Assembly (NCBI GenBank): GCA_035763085.1
Contig: DASUBV010000039.1
Coordinates: forward strand, 1-26,014
DNA length: 26,014 bases
Direction of reading: 5' to 3'
Origin: DASUBV01 sp035763085
Lineage (GTDB): Bacteria > Actinomycetota > Actinomycetes > Streptosporangiales > Streptosporangiaceae
Under the pieces are notes generated by a model. That model did no database searches. It was not told the origin of the DNA and was given only the letters and a program-made list of their open reading frames with translations. The position numbers and the translations under genes are program-made. Shown piece after piece: positions 1 through 6,747 of this stretch. Within the stretch, counting starts at the first letter, position 1, and every line of letters starts with the position of its first letter.

Positions 1-1512
1 GCTGGCGAGTTCGCGGGGACGGCTGCGGCGCTGGCAGCGGTGCGGTCGGGCCTGGAGTTCCTGGCGGGCGCCGATGCCGGGTCGCTGCCCGACGCCGAGC
101 TGGCCGGCTGCCTCAAGGGCCTGGAGCTGGCAGCCGCGGCCCAGACCGCCGCGCGAGCCCGGCTGCTGACCGCCTTCAACGCCCGCGCCGTGTTCGAGGA
201 CGACGGCGCCCGGTCAGCCAGATCCTGGCTGGCCTGGCACACCCGCACCACCAAAGCCGCCGCCGGCGCGGCCATCGCCTGGATGCGCCGCCTGGCAGTC
301 CACCCGCAGATCGCCGCCGCGTTAGCAGCCGCGGCGGTCTCGGAGTCCTGGGCGCGGCAGCTGTGTGACTGGTCGGACGCCCTGCCGCCCGATGTCCGCG
401 ACGACGCGGACATGATCCTGCTGGACGCGGCCAGGGCCGGGATGGACCTGGCCGGCCTGTCGGCGCTAGCCGCGGAGATGTACGCCCGGACCTGCCGGCC
501 CGACGCCGATGACGACGATGACAGCTTCGCCGAGCGGTCCCTGCGCCTGGACCTGCACTGGCGCGGCCACGGCCGCCTCACCGGGCAGCTGACCCCCGAG
601 TGCGCCGCCGCCCTCGCTGCAGTGCTGGACTCACTCGGCAAGCGAGCAGGCCCCGAGGACACTCGCACCCGGGTGCAGCGCGACCACGATGCCGTCGAGG
701 AAGCCTGCCGCCGCCTGGTCGCCGGCGGGCTGCCCGACGCCGCCGGCCAGCCCACCCAGATCCAGCTGCACATGACCTTGTCCCAGCTCCGCGACCTCGC
801 CCGGAACGCGGCCGGCAGCCGCCCGGCTGGCCCGGCCAGCGGAGCAGGTGCAGGCAGCGGAGCGGGCGCGGGCGGCGGAGCCGGCGGCCCCTGGGCCGAG
901 GATGCGTGGCTGGCGGCCCGCGGCACCGCTCACGGGGTCCCCGGCTGGCTCTCCGGCCCGGCCGCCGGCGCCTACGCCTGCGACGCTGCCATCACCCCCG
1001 TAGTCACCGGCACCATCGACCCCGAGACTCTCGACCAGCTCATCGACGAGCTCGCCAGCGGCACCGGCAAGGACCGCGTCAGGCTCGAGGCCCTCATCCT
1101 GCATGCCGCCGCCGACGTCCTGTCCGGGCCCGGCGGGCTCGCCGCACAGCTGCGAGCCGGCCTGACCGGCACCCGGCTGGACCGGCCGAGCCTCCCGCTG
1201 GATGTCGGCCAGGCCGACAAGATCCCCGCGCATTTGCGCCGCCTGGTCGCGGTCCGCCACCCGCACTGCGCCTTCCCCGGCTGCACCCAGCCCGCCCGCC
1301 ACTGCCACGTCCACCACCTCGTCCCGCGCTCCGAAGGCGGGCCCACGGCCCTGCATAACCTGGTGCCGGCGTGCGCGTTTCACCACCTGATCGCCATACA
1401 TCGCTGGGGCTGGAAACTGGTCCTGAATCCGGACGGCACCACGACCGCCACCAGCCCGGACCGCAGCAAGGTCCTGCACAGCCACGGGCCACCCGGCACC
1501 CTCGCGGCCTGA
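1..1512 (+). CDS. DUF222 / HNH endonuclease domain protein (13E12-repeat type), 5' end outside window
   Basis: The frame is open to the left edge of the window, so the true start probably lies upstream; the first possible start inside is GTG at 40. The N-terminal ~350 codons are Ala/Leu-rich and helical, as in the DUF222 region of actinobacterial 13E12-family proteins. A Gly/Ala/Ser linker follows at about residue 268-286, counted from codon 40. The C-terminus carries an HNH nuclease core near residues 405-460: CAFPGC, then HVHHLVPRSEGG, then HNLVPAC with a closing HH pair. These are the Cys and His positions expected for zinc and metal binding. Such genes occur in many copies in actinomycete genomes; their biological role is poorly known, so only the domain call is firm. 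The gene ends 133 bp before the next possible gene and shares no obvious operon. Confidence 0.88.
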   Translation, partial: AGEFAGTAAALAAVRSGLEFLAGADAGSLPDAELAGCLKGLELAAAAQTAARARLLTAFNARAVFEDDGARSARSWLAWHTRTTKAAAGAAIAWMRRLAVHPQIAAALAAAAVSESWARQLCDWSDALPPDVRDDADMILLDAARAGMDLAGLSALAAEMYARTCRPDADDDDDSFAERSLRLDLHWRGHGRLTGQLTPECAAALAAVLDSLGKRAGPEDTRTRVQRDHDAVEEACRRLVAGGLPDAAGQPTQIQLHMTLSQLRDLARNAAGSRPAGPASGAGAGSGAGAGGGAGGPWAEDAWLAARGTAHGVPGWLSGPAAGAYACDAAITPVVTGTIDPETLDQLIDELASGTGKDRVRLEALILHAAADVLSGPGGLAAQLRAGLTGTRLDRPSLPLDVGQADKIPAHLRRLVAVRHPHCAFPGCTQPARHCHVHHLVPRSEGGPTALHNLVPACAFHHLIAIHRWGWKLVLNPDGTTTATSPDRSKVLHSHGPPGTLAA

Positions 1513-1645
1513 CCCGCCGCGCCCGCCTCACGGACCTGCCGCTCAGCTGCCGCACCTACCCGCGCGTACGGCCATGCGCGGCAGCCGGCCCACGCCAGAA
1601 CGGGTAGAACTGGAGTAGCGCAGGCTCACCCTGAGGCGGTGACGG

Positions 1646-2044
1646 ATGACCCGACCGGGTCCGTGTTACCCCCGCCGCAGGCGGCAGCGCATCAGGCCCG
1701 GCCTGCCGGTTGCGCCGCTCGCGCCGCTGGCTCACGGCCCGTCACCGGGCGGCTGGACCGCGCCGGCCGGCGTGCTGCCCGGCTGGAACTGGCTGCCGCC
1801 CCCGGGCCTGACTCAACGGCTGGATCGTGCGCCGCGCTGGGTCCTGCTGTGGCGGGCCACGCCGCTCATCGACCGTTATGCCTGCGCCTGGATGTGGCGG
1901 CACGGCGCCTACGACGTCAGGCCTCCCACGCGGTTTCCCGGCCTGCCGCCCGGCGGCACGTCAGGAGTGCGCGAGCCCCGCCAGCCCATTGCCCCGGCGG
2001 GCGCTGACGCCATCACGCCTCAGGCCTCGCCACCGCCGGTGTAG
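1646..2044 (+). CDS. Hypothetical protein, Trp/Pro/Arg-rich (uncertain gene)
   Basis: An ATG-initiated frame of 132 codons whose last 25 bp overlap the convergent SRPBCC gene. A GAGGCGG stretch lies about 10 bases upstream of the ATG and could act as ribosome binding site. The middle of the product (about residues 45-95) is unusually rich in Trp and has a protein-like block containing PGWNWLPPPG and IDRYACAWMWRHG, unlike the Arg/Pro/Ala mixtures typical of spurious frames in this GC-rich DNA. An alternative frame (1639-2007) looks like noise. I recognise no family and no membrane segment or signal peptide. It may instead be non-coding or the remnant of a longer gene. Confidence 0.4.
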   Translation: MTRPGPCYPRRRRQRIRPGLPVAPLAPLAHGPSPGGWTAPAGVLPGWNWLPPPGLTQRLDRAPRWVLLWRATPLIDRYACAWMWRHGAYDVRPPTRFPGLPPGGTSGVREPRQPIAPAGADAITPQASPPPV

Positions 2045-2637
2045 GCGGCAGTCGTCCGGTCAGCCGCCTCGCGGGCCGCGTCCGGGTCCGTGCCCGCCGC
2101 GATGCTCGCGTCACGCCAGGCAACGCTGCTGCGCGTCACGTAGTCGCGGCCCTCATCGGAGGCCGACCACGCCATGGGATCGGCCATCATGCCGCCGGAC
2201 AGGTGCAGGGACAGGCCCAGGATCATCATGTCCCAGCCCACGCCCACGGCGCCCGGCCCGAACTGCGCCCACTTCTCATCGTCAGCGTGCGCGATGTGCA
2301 CGAGCTCGAACCGCGTGCCGCCCTCGGCCGGCGTCAGCCGCAGCTCGATCCAGCTCACCTCGCCGCCGTACTCCCAGGTCGCGGAGAATCCCTTCGGCGG
2401 ATCGCACCGCTGGATCGTCCCGCTCGCGTTGCCCTCGATCTGGTAGTGGTCGCCCTCGATCGTGACCGGCACGAACCAGCGCCGGATGCGCTCCGGGTCC
2501 GTGCACGCCTCCCAGAGGTCCTCCAGGGTCGTGTCATAGGTCCGGCCGATGGTGACGGTCCGGGCCTCGCCCGCTTCCAGCACGCGCGAGCCGACCACCC
2601 GCCGCACTGCACTGATCTGGTGGACTACGTCGATCAT
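2020..2637 (-). CDS. SRPBCC (AHSA1-like / polyketide cyclase fold) domain protein
   Basis: A 205-residue soluble protein starting at ATG 2637. After a ~25-residue lead it shows the SRPBCC/AHSA1 pattern: a beta strand with the IGRTYDTTLEDLWEACTDPE helix-grip start, then RIRRWFVPV, a GDHYQIEGNASGTI strand, FSATWEYGGEVSW and the TRFELVHIAH strand, ending in a long helix. This fold binds hydrophobic ligands; the ligand here is unknown. The gene begins 1 bp after the stop of the ArsR-type regulator, so the two are almost certainly co-transcribed. ArsR + SRPBCC pairs are a recurrent arrangement in actinobacteria, which suggests the regulator controls this protein. The 3' end overlaps an uncertain convergent frame. 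Confidence 0.85.
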   Translation of the reverse strand: MIDVVHQISAVRRVVGSRVLEAGEARTVTIGRTYDTTLEDLWEACTDPERIRRWFVPVTIEGDHYQIEGNASGTIQRCDPPKGFSATWEYGGEVSWIELRLTPAEGGTRFELVHIAHADDEKWAQFGPGAVGVGWDMMILGLSLHLSGGMMADPMAWSASDEGRDYVTRSSVAWRDASIAAGTDPDAAREAADRTTAAYTGGGEA

Positions 2638-2638
2638 C

Positions 2639-2977
2639 TCAACCTCCCCGGCGGCGCTTGCCGCGAGCTACCTCGGTCGCCAGTGCGTCCAGATGCGGCT
2701 CCCAGAACCGGCGGAACGGGTCCAGCCACGCATCCACCTCACGCAGCGGCTCCGGGCTCACCGAGTACAGCCGCCTGGTCCCGGCCGGCCGCACCGACGC
2801 GAACCCCGCATCGCGCAGCACCCGCAGGTGCTGGGACACCGCCGGCTGAGAGATCCCGAACTCCGCCGCGATCGCCGCGCTGACCGCCCCTGACGTCTGC
2901 TCGCCGCTGGCCAGCAGCTCCAGGATCCGGCGCCGCACGGGATCACCGAGGACATCGAACGCATGCACTCGATGCAC
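2639..2977 (-). CDS. ArsR-family winged-helix transcriptional regulator
   Basis: A 112-residue protein with GTG start at 2977; an in-frame GTG lies three codons further in. It opens with FDVLGDPVRRRILELL, the classic first helix of ArsR/SmtB proteins. A recognition helix around ISQPAVSQHLRVLRDAG (about residues 42-58) and a beta-wing ending RLYSVSPEPL follow. The helices lack the CxC metal-binding motif of metal-sensing ArsR members, so it is more likely a non-metal ArsR regulator of the kind paired with SRPBCC genes. It precedes the SRPBCC gene with 1 bp between stop and start. A 12-bp perfect palindrome 14 bp upstream of the start is a candidate autoregulatory site. No good Shine-Dalgarno is visible, so the transcript may have a very short leader. 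Confidence 0.9.
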   Translation of the reverse strand: MHRVHAFDVLGDPVRRRILELLASGEQTSGAVSAAIAAEFGISQPAVSQHLRVLRDAGFASVRPAGTRRLYSVSPEPLREVDAWLDPFRRFWEPHLDALATEVARGKRRRGG

Positions 2978-2990
2978 TCTATCAGCCAGA

Positions 2991-3002
2991 GCTTATATAA
3001 GC
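2991..3002. promoter_or_regulatory. Palindrome GCTTATATAAGC, candidate ArsR operator / -10 region
   Basis: A perfect 12-bp AT-rich palindrome in otherwise GC-rich DNA, 14 bp upstream of the ArsR start. Read on the minus strand, the TTATAT core could also serve as a -10 element giving a nearly leaderless transcript. Repressor binding here would block that promoter. The palindrome is visible; the function is inferred. Confidence 0.45.
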
Positions 3003-3093
3003 CAGTACTAAACGAAACGGCCGCCGCTGCCGCCCGCACTCCCAGCCATGCGGAACCCGGCACCACCAGCCGCCCCCGCGCACTCGCCGCCTC

Positions 3094-3158
3094 TTGCTGT
3101 TATCAGCGATTACAAGGTGATAGAGGCAGCCATCAACAAGGCCGTTTGCTGTTATCAG
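3094..3158. repeat. 13-bp direct repeat TTGCTGTTATCAG, two copies
   Basis: Copies lie at 3094-3106 and 3146-3158, 52 bp apart start to start (about five helical turns), in the 279-bp gap between the divergent ArsR and SDR genes. An inverted relative (GTGATAG) sits between them at about 3117-3123, and a further GTTATCAG occurs at 3296-3303 inside the SDR gene. The arrangement suggests a paired regulator site controlling the SDR gene. The rest of this gap (2978-3256) shows no gene I can support. Confidence 0.4.
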
Positions 3159-3256
3159 AACGGTCAGTCATCTCGTCACGGCCCGGCCGGTCAGCCCGCC
3201 CGGCCCGGGGCGAACCGCCCAGCCACCGCAGGGACGGGCAAATCTATGCTGAGTGC

Positions 3257-4246
3257 GTGAGCAGCCTCAAAGTCCTGTTTATCGGTGGCAGTGGCGTTAT
3301 CAGCTCAGCGTGCTCCCGGCTGGCCGTGGAATCCGGGATCGACCTGACGGTCCTGAACCGCGGCAGCACCTACGACCGGCCGCTCCCGGAGGCAGCCCGC
3401 CCGGTGCGGGCTGACATCCGGGTTCCGGGCGCGGCACTCGCGGCGCTGGGCGACGCGGAGTTCGACGCGGTCGTGAACTGGGTGGCCTACACGCCCGAGC
3501 ATGTCCAGGCCGACATCGACCTGTTCCGCGGCCGGACCGGCCAGTACGTGTTCATCAGCTCGGCATCGGCCTACCAGACGCCGCTGGCGCGGTTCCCGGT
3601 GACCGAGTCGACCCCGCTACGCAACCCGTTCTGGCGGTACTCCCGCGACAAGATCGCATGCGAGGACCTGCTGATCGCGGCCTACCGGTCGGAGGACTTC
3701 CCGGCCACGATCATCCGGCCCTCGCACACCTACGACAAGACCCTGGTCCCGCTCGACGGAGGCTGGACGGCGATCGGGCGGATGCGCCAGGGCAAGGCAG
3801 TCGTCGTGCACGGCGACGGCACCTCGCTGTGGACGCTGACGCATCACGCTGACTTCGCGCGCGGCTTCGTGCCGCTGCTCGGCCACCCGCGCGCCATCGG
3901 CGAGGCCTTCCACATCACCTCTGATGACGTGCTGACCTGGAACCAGATCGCGGCGGCGCTGGCCGCGGCGGCGGGCGTGAGCGCGGACATCGTGCACGTC
4001 CCGTCGGACGCGATCGCGGCGGCCGACCCGGACTGGGGCGCCGGCCTGCTGGGCGACAAGGCGCACTCGCTGGTGTTCGACAACTCCAAGCTGCGCAGCA
4101 TCGTGCCGGGCTACGTCGCGACGATCCCGTTCGAGCAGGGCGCTCGGGAGATCGTGGCCTGGTACGACCAGGACCCGGCGCGGCAGCGCATGGACCCCCG
4201 CTTCGACTCCCTCATGGACAAGCTCATCGCCGCGTACCGTCCCTGA
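3257..4246 (+). CDS. NAD-dependent epimerase/dehydratase (extended/atypical SDR)
   Basis: A 329-residue protein; I place the start at GTG 3257 because the Rossmann strand begins at once (LKVLFIGGSGVIS), although the frame stays open to 2963. The nucleotide-binding motif is G10-G11-S12-G13-x-I-S, a variant of GGTGFIG. The catalytic signature is the YSRDK block with Tyr128 and Lys132, preceded by the Ser-rich strand VFISSASAYQ. The C-terminal substrate region contains GDGTSLWTLTHHADFA, typical of the SDR subgroup that includes CSP41-like and sugar-nucleotide epimerase relatives. The substrate cannot be read from sequence. The gene lies downstream of a 13-bp direct repeat. Its last ~630 bp are antisense to the open reading frame of the neighbouring transporter. 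Confidence 0.85.
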   Translation: MSSLKVLFIGGSGVISSACSRLAVESGIDLTVLNRGSTYDRPLPEAARPVRADIRVPGAALAALGDAEFDAVVNWVAYTPEHVQADIDLFRGRTGQYVFISSASAYQTPLARFPVTESTPLRNPFWRYSRDKIACEDLLIAAYRSEDFPATIIRPSHTYDKTLVPLDGGWTAIGRMRQGKAVVVHGDGTSLWTLTHHADFARGFVPLLGHPRAIGEAFHITSDDVLTWNQIAAALAAAAGVSADIVHVPSDAIAAADPDWGAGLLGDKAHSLVFDNSKLRSIVPGYVATIPFEQGAREIVAWYDQDPARQRMDPRFDSLMDKLIAAYRP

Positions 4247-5122
4247 CGCCGGCACCGCGGCCGGCGCCGGGCGAGCCCGGCCGGGCAGGCCGCCGAGCGC
4301 GATCCCGGCCAGGATCGCGGCGGCGCCGAGGAGCTGCAGCGGGCCGAACGGGTCGCTGAAGACGATGATCCCGGCGGCCGCGCCGACCAGGGGCTCCAGG
4401 TTGAGGAACGCCGCGGCGGTCGAGGCGGCGACCCGGGACTGGGCGTAGGCGAACAGGGTGAAGGGCAGCAGCGTGCCGCCCACCACCAGGAGGAGCACAA
4501 CCGGCAGGCCGTGACCCGCGCCGGCGGCCGGGGGCAGCCCCTCGGTGGCCAGGGTGACCGGCAGCGACGCCACCGCCGCGGCAGCGAACTGGACGGCTGT
4601 CACGGCGACCGGGTCGCGGCCGTGCAGCAGCCGGGTCTGGTTCACGGTGAAGGCGGCCGACATCAGCAGCGACACCAGGATCAGGCCGTCGCCGCCCAGG
4701 GTCGCGCCGCTGCCCTGGCCGGCGACCAGGACGACCCCGGCGACCGACGTCAGGTAGCCCGCCCAGGCGGCCGGCCGGGCAACTGAGCGCAGCTGCACCA
4801 CCGCGATCACGGCTACCAGCACGGGCGTGGTCCCGACCAGCAGGGCGGCATGGGTGACGCTGGTGTGCAGCACGCCGGCGTTCTGCACGAAGATCGTGCC
4901 GCCGTAGCCGACCGCGCCCCAGGCCAGGATGGCCGGGCTGCAGGCAGCGCGCAGCTGTGACCGGCGGGCGGCCAGCAGGATGACCGCGGCCAAGGCGAAT
5001 CTGACCACCGTGAGCCAGCCAGGCGGCAGCCACTGCACGGCCAGCTTGGTAGCCGGCATGGTGGTCCCCCACAGGGTCCCCGCAGCAGTCAGGGCGGCAA
5101 GAGCACGACGGTCGAAGTTCAT
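3617..5122 (-). CDS. DMT-superfamily (EamA) transporter with anomalous antisense C-terminal extension
   Basis: Residues 1 to about 275 form a typical ten-helix EamA permease: LAALTAAGTLWGTTMPATKL at the start, a second EamA half with GGTLLPFTLFAYAQSRV, and a final helix LLGAAAILAGIALGG. A normal member would stop near 4240. Here no in-frame stop occurs until 3617, so ~210 further hydrophilic Arg/Val/Asp-rich residues are encoded antisense to the SDR gene. The next frame does stop at 4224, so one indel (natural or sequencing) near 4230-4260 would restore normal length. I chose ATG 5122, just before the first helix. GGAGG lies only one base upstream of it, which is unusually tight; TTG 5179 is an alternative. 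Divergence from an Lrp/AsnC gene suggests amino-acid or metabolite export. Confidence 0.78.
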   Translation of the reverse strand: MNFDRRALAALTAAGTLWGTTMPATKLAVQWLPPGWLTVVRFALAAVILLAARRSQLRAACSPAILAWGAVGYGGTIFVQNAGVLHTSVTHAALLVGTTPVLVAVIAVVQLRSVARPAAWAGYLTSVAGVVLVAGQGSGATLGGDGLILVSLLMSAAFTVNQTRLLHGRDPVAVTAVQFAAAAVASLPVTLATEGLPPAAGAGHGLPVVLLLVVGGTLLPFTLFAYAQSRVAASTAAAFLNLEPLVGAAAGIIVFSDPFGPLQLLGAAAILAGIALGGLPGRARPAPAAVPASGTVRGDELVHEGVEAGVHALPRRVLVVPGHDLPSALLERDRRDVARHDAAQLGVVEHQRVRLVAQQAGAPVRVGRRDRVRRDVHDVRAHARRRGQRRRDLVPGQHVIRGDVEGLADGARVAEQRHEAAREVSVMRQRPQRGAVAVHDDCLALAHPPDRRPASVERDQGLVVGVRGPDDRGREVLRPVGRDQQVLACDLVAGVPPERVA

Positions 5123-5154
5123 GCCTCCAGCGTGCAACCCGCACGGCCCAGAAT

Positions 5155-5179
5155 TTGAGAGATGATCCTTGTGGCTCAA
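5155..5179. promoter_or_regulatory. Inverted repeat TTGAG-N15-CTCAA in transporter/Lrp intergenic region
   Basis: Half-sites TTGAG (5155-5159) and CTCAA (5175-5179) flank an AT-richer 15-bp spacer in the short gap between the divergent EamA and Lrp/AsnC genes, beside the AT-rich tract 5178-5187. Lrp/AsnC proteins usually bind degenerate dyads next to their own gene and its divergent partner. Assignment is by position only. Confidence 0.4.
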
Positions 5180-5193
5180 TTATATTTAGCTCT

Positions 5194-5670
5194 ATGGCCG
5201 TTTCACTGGATGAAGTTGACATCAAGCTGCTGACTGCGCTGCAGGTTGACGCCGACCGGACCAACGTCGAGCTGGCCCGGATGGTCGGGCTGTCCGCGGC
5301 CGCCACGCTGCACCGGGTCCGCCGGCTCAAGGCATCCGGGGTGATCCGGATCATCAGCGCCCGGCTGGACCCGGCGGCCGCCGGGTTCCCGCTGCACGTC
5401 TATGTGGCGATCTCGACCACGCGGCACGAGCCGCGCTGGGTGCGCGCGTTCGAGGACCTGCTGCGGGCCACCCCGGAGGTCATCACGGCGGACAACATCG
5501 CCGGGGAGGTGGATTACCTGATCACCATCGTCGCCCGTGATGTCGGCGAGCTGCAGCGGGTGCTGACCCGGCTGTCCACCCGCGGCGCCCAGCGGATGAC
5601 GACATACCTGCGCCTGGAGGAGGTCAAGCCGCCCGCGCCGCTGCCGCTGGGCGGGCCCGCGGAGAAATAG
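5194..5670 (+). CDS. Lrp/AsnC-family transcriptional regulator
   Basis: A 158-residue protein from ATG 5194. Another in-frame ATG exists at 5155, but the family normally begins just before the LDEVDIKLLTALQVDAD helix found here. The N-terminal helix-turn-helix (VELARMVGLSAAATLHRVRR, about residues 26-45) is followed by the hinge GVIRIISARLDPAAAGFPL. A RAM ligand-sensing domain (about residues 65-145) carries the VAISTT strand, the EVITADNIAGEVDYLITI pattern and the closing YLRLEEVK strand. Such proteins sense amino acids or related metabolites as dimers and higher oligomers. It diverges from the EamA transporter with 71 bp between starts, the common layout for a regulator controlling an exporter. 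The effector is unknown. Confidence 0.92.
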   Translation: MAVSLDEVDIKLLTALQVDADRTNVELARMVGLSAAATLHRVRRLKASGVIRIISARLDPAAAGFPLHVYVAISTTRHEPRWVRAFEDLLRATPEVITADNIAGEVDYLITIVARDVGELQRVLTRLSTRGAQRMTTYLRLEEVKPPAPLPLGGPAEK

Positions 5671-5680
5671 AGTCGGCGTC

Positions 5681-6016
5681 GTGGTCCCGCTGCCGACGCC
5701 GCTGTCCCAGGTGCTGGTCGCGTTCACCATCGAGGCGGACAACGAGTTCGAGCGCCGGATGCCGCACCGCACCGCCTGGGCAAGAAGGCGGGCCCGCAGC
5801 GCGGCCCGTGGCTGACCTCGCTGCCGATGTGGAGGAGCAGCGGGCCGGGCAGCTCGGCGCGGCTGCCGTCGGCCGGCTCCGGGACGCGCTGCTCGCGGTG
5901 CTGACCGCCGCGGCGGACGGCGTGCCGCTGATCGCCGCGGGGCTGCGGCCCTGCCCCGGTGGCTGGCGCACCACCCGGTGGTCCTGCACCGCGGCGGCTA
6001 CCCGGACGGCAGCTAG
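5681..6016 (+). pseudogene. Decayed winged-helix (MarR-like) regulator gene
   Basis: No single frame is open across the region, yet pieces in different frames align with one actinobacterial winged-helix protein type that I recognise from its conserved ends. From GTG 5681 the frame reads PLPTPLSQVLVAFTIEADNE and continues through FERRMPHRTA, closing at TGA 5813. A second frame then gives KKAGPQRGPWLTSLPMW (about 5782-5832). A third gives EEQRAGQLGAAAVGRLRDAL with GLRPCPGGWR. The first frame returns with HHPVVLHRGGYPDGS and stop TAG at 6014. The segment between PMW and EEQR, which should hold the DNA-binding helices, is missing. At least three frame changes and a deletion of well over 100 codons are implied. 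The final TAG shares the CTAG at 6013-6016 with the stop of the convergent oxidoreductase. Confidence 0.62.
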
Positions 6017-6651
6017 CTTGACCGGGCGACGTCGGGCACGGCGAGCCGCGGGTTGTGACCAGCTGCGACGACCCGCATGACGAACCCGGCCACCTCCTCC
6101 AGCTGCCGGGAGCTGCCGAGCCCGCCAACCACGGCGGCCTCGCCGCCAAGGTCACCGATCAGCGCCGCGGCGTGCGCCAGAGCGCCGGAGTCATCGCCGC
6201 AGATGGCCACCACCGGCGCCGCGGTCCGCGGCCCCTGGTACGGCCACGAGGCGCCAGCGAACAGGTGCAGTGCTTTCACCACGTGCGCTCCGGCCGCGGC
6301 ACGGGCCACGGCCTGCGCGGCGGAGCCGGTCGCCGGGCGCAGCTGCCCGGTCGCGTAGTCCACCGGGTTGGTGCAGTCGAGCACTGTCTTGCCCGCCAGC
6401 GAGCCGCCCGGACCGCCGACCAGGGACAGAGCTGTCTCCAGGCCTTCCCAGACGACTGCCACCACGATCACGTCGACGTACTCGGCGAAGTCTGCGGGGG
6501 CTGTCACCTGCGCCGCCGGGGCGATCTGGTCGGCGGCCGCCCTGGCGTGCGTGGCGTCGCGCCCCGTCACTGAGACCGGGTGACCGGCCGCAGCCCATGC
6601 CCGGCCGAGCGAGACGGCGAGGTTGCCCGTGCCCAGGATTCCGACGTTCAC
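6013..6651 (-). CDS. NADP/F420-dependent oxidoreductase (NAD(P)-binding, F420_oxidored family)
   Basis: A 212-residue protein from ATG 6651. It begins with a Rossmann motif, MNVGILGTGNLAVSLG, and the NADP-type second strand VSVTGRD, in which an Arg follows the strand. Later blocks are DVIVVAVVW, KTVLDCTNPVDY and AHVVKALHLF, all diagnostic of the small one-domain reductases related to F420H2:NADP oxidoreductase. Many family members lack F420 activity, so the cofactor and substrate remain open. It diverges from an HxlR regulator with 96 bp between starts and is the likely regulated partner. Its stop codon overlaps the end of a convergent decayed gene. Confidence 0.85.
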   Translation of the reverse strand: MNVGILGTGNLAVSLGRAWAAAGHPVSVTGRDATHARAAADQIAPAAQVTAPADFAEYVDVIVVAVVWEGLETALSLVGGPGGSLAGKTVLDCTNPVDYATGQLRPATGSAAQAVARAAAGAHVVKALHLFAGASWPYQGPRTAAPVVAICGDDSGALAHAAALIGDLGGEAAVVGGLGSSRQLEEVAGFVMRVVAAGHNPRLAVPDVARSS

Positions 6652-6704
6652 AGCTAGCTCCTTTATCGGGAAACGATGTCGTCAGGCACGCTACGAACGG
6701 GGTT

Positions 6705-6720
6705 CCTACCATCCGGTAGG
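6705..6720. promoter_or_regulatory. Inverted repeat CCTACC-ATCC-GGTAGG, candidate HxlR operator
   Basis: A perfect 6-bp dyad with a 4-bp spacer, midway between the divergent oxidoreductase (start 6651) and HxlR gene (start 6748). TACC/GGTA dyads in this position are typical for HxlR-type repressors controlling a divergent oxidoreductase. The dyad is visible; binding is inferred. Confidence 0.55.
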
Positions 6721-6747
6721 GCGACCGGTGCGACCCTGGATCTCGTG

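Noticed and set aside
3048..3260. 70-codon frame upstream of the SDR gene
   Set aside because: It covers the direct-repeat regulatory region, has no family-like sequence, and the SDR start lies in another frame at its end.
4224..5354. 376-codon minus-strand frame across the EamA gene
   Set aside because: It is an Arg/Pro/Gly-rich shadow of the permease frame; only its stop at 4224 matters, as the possible true end if an indel exists.
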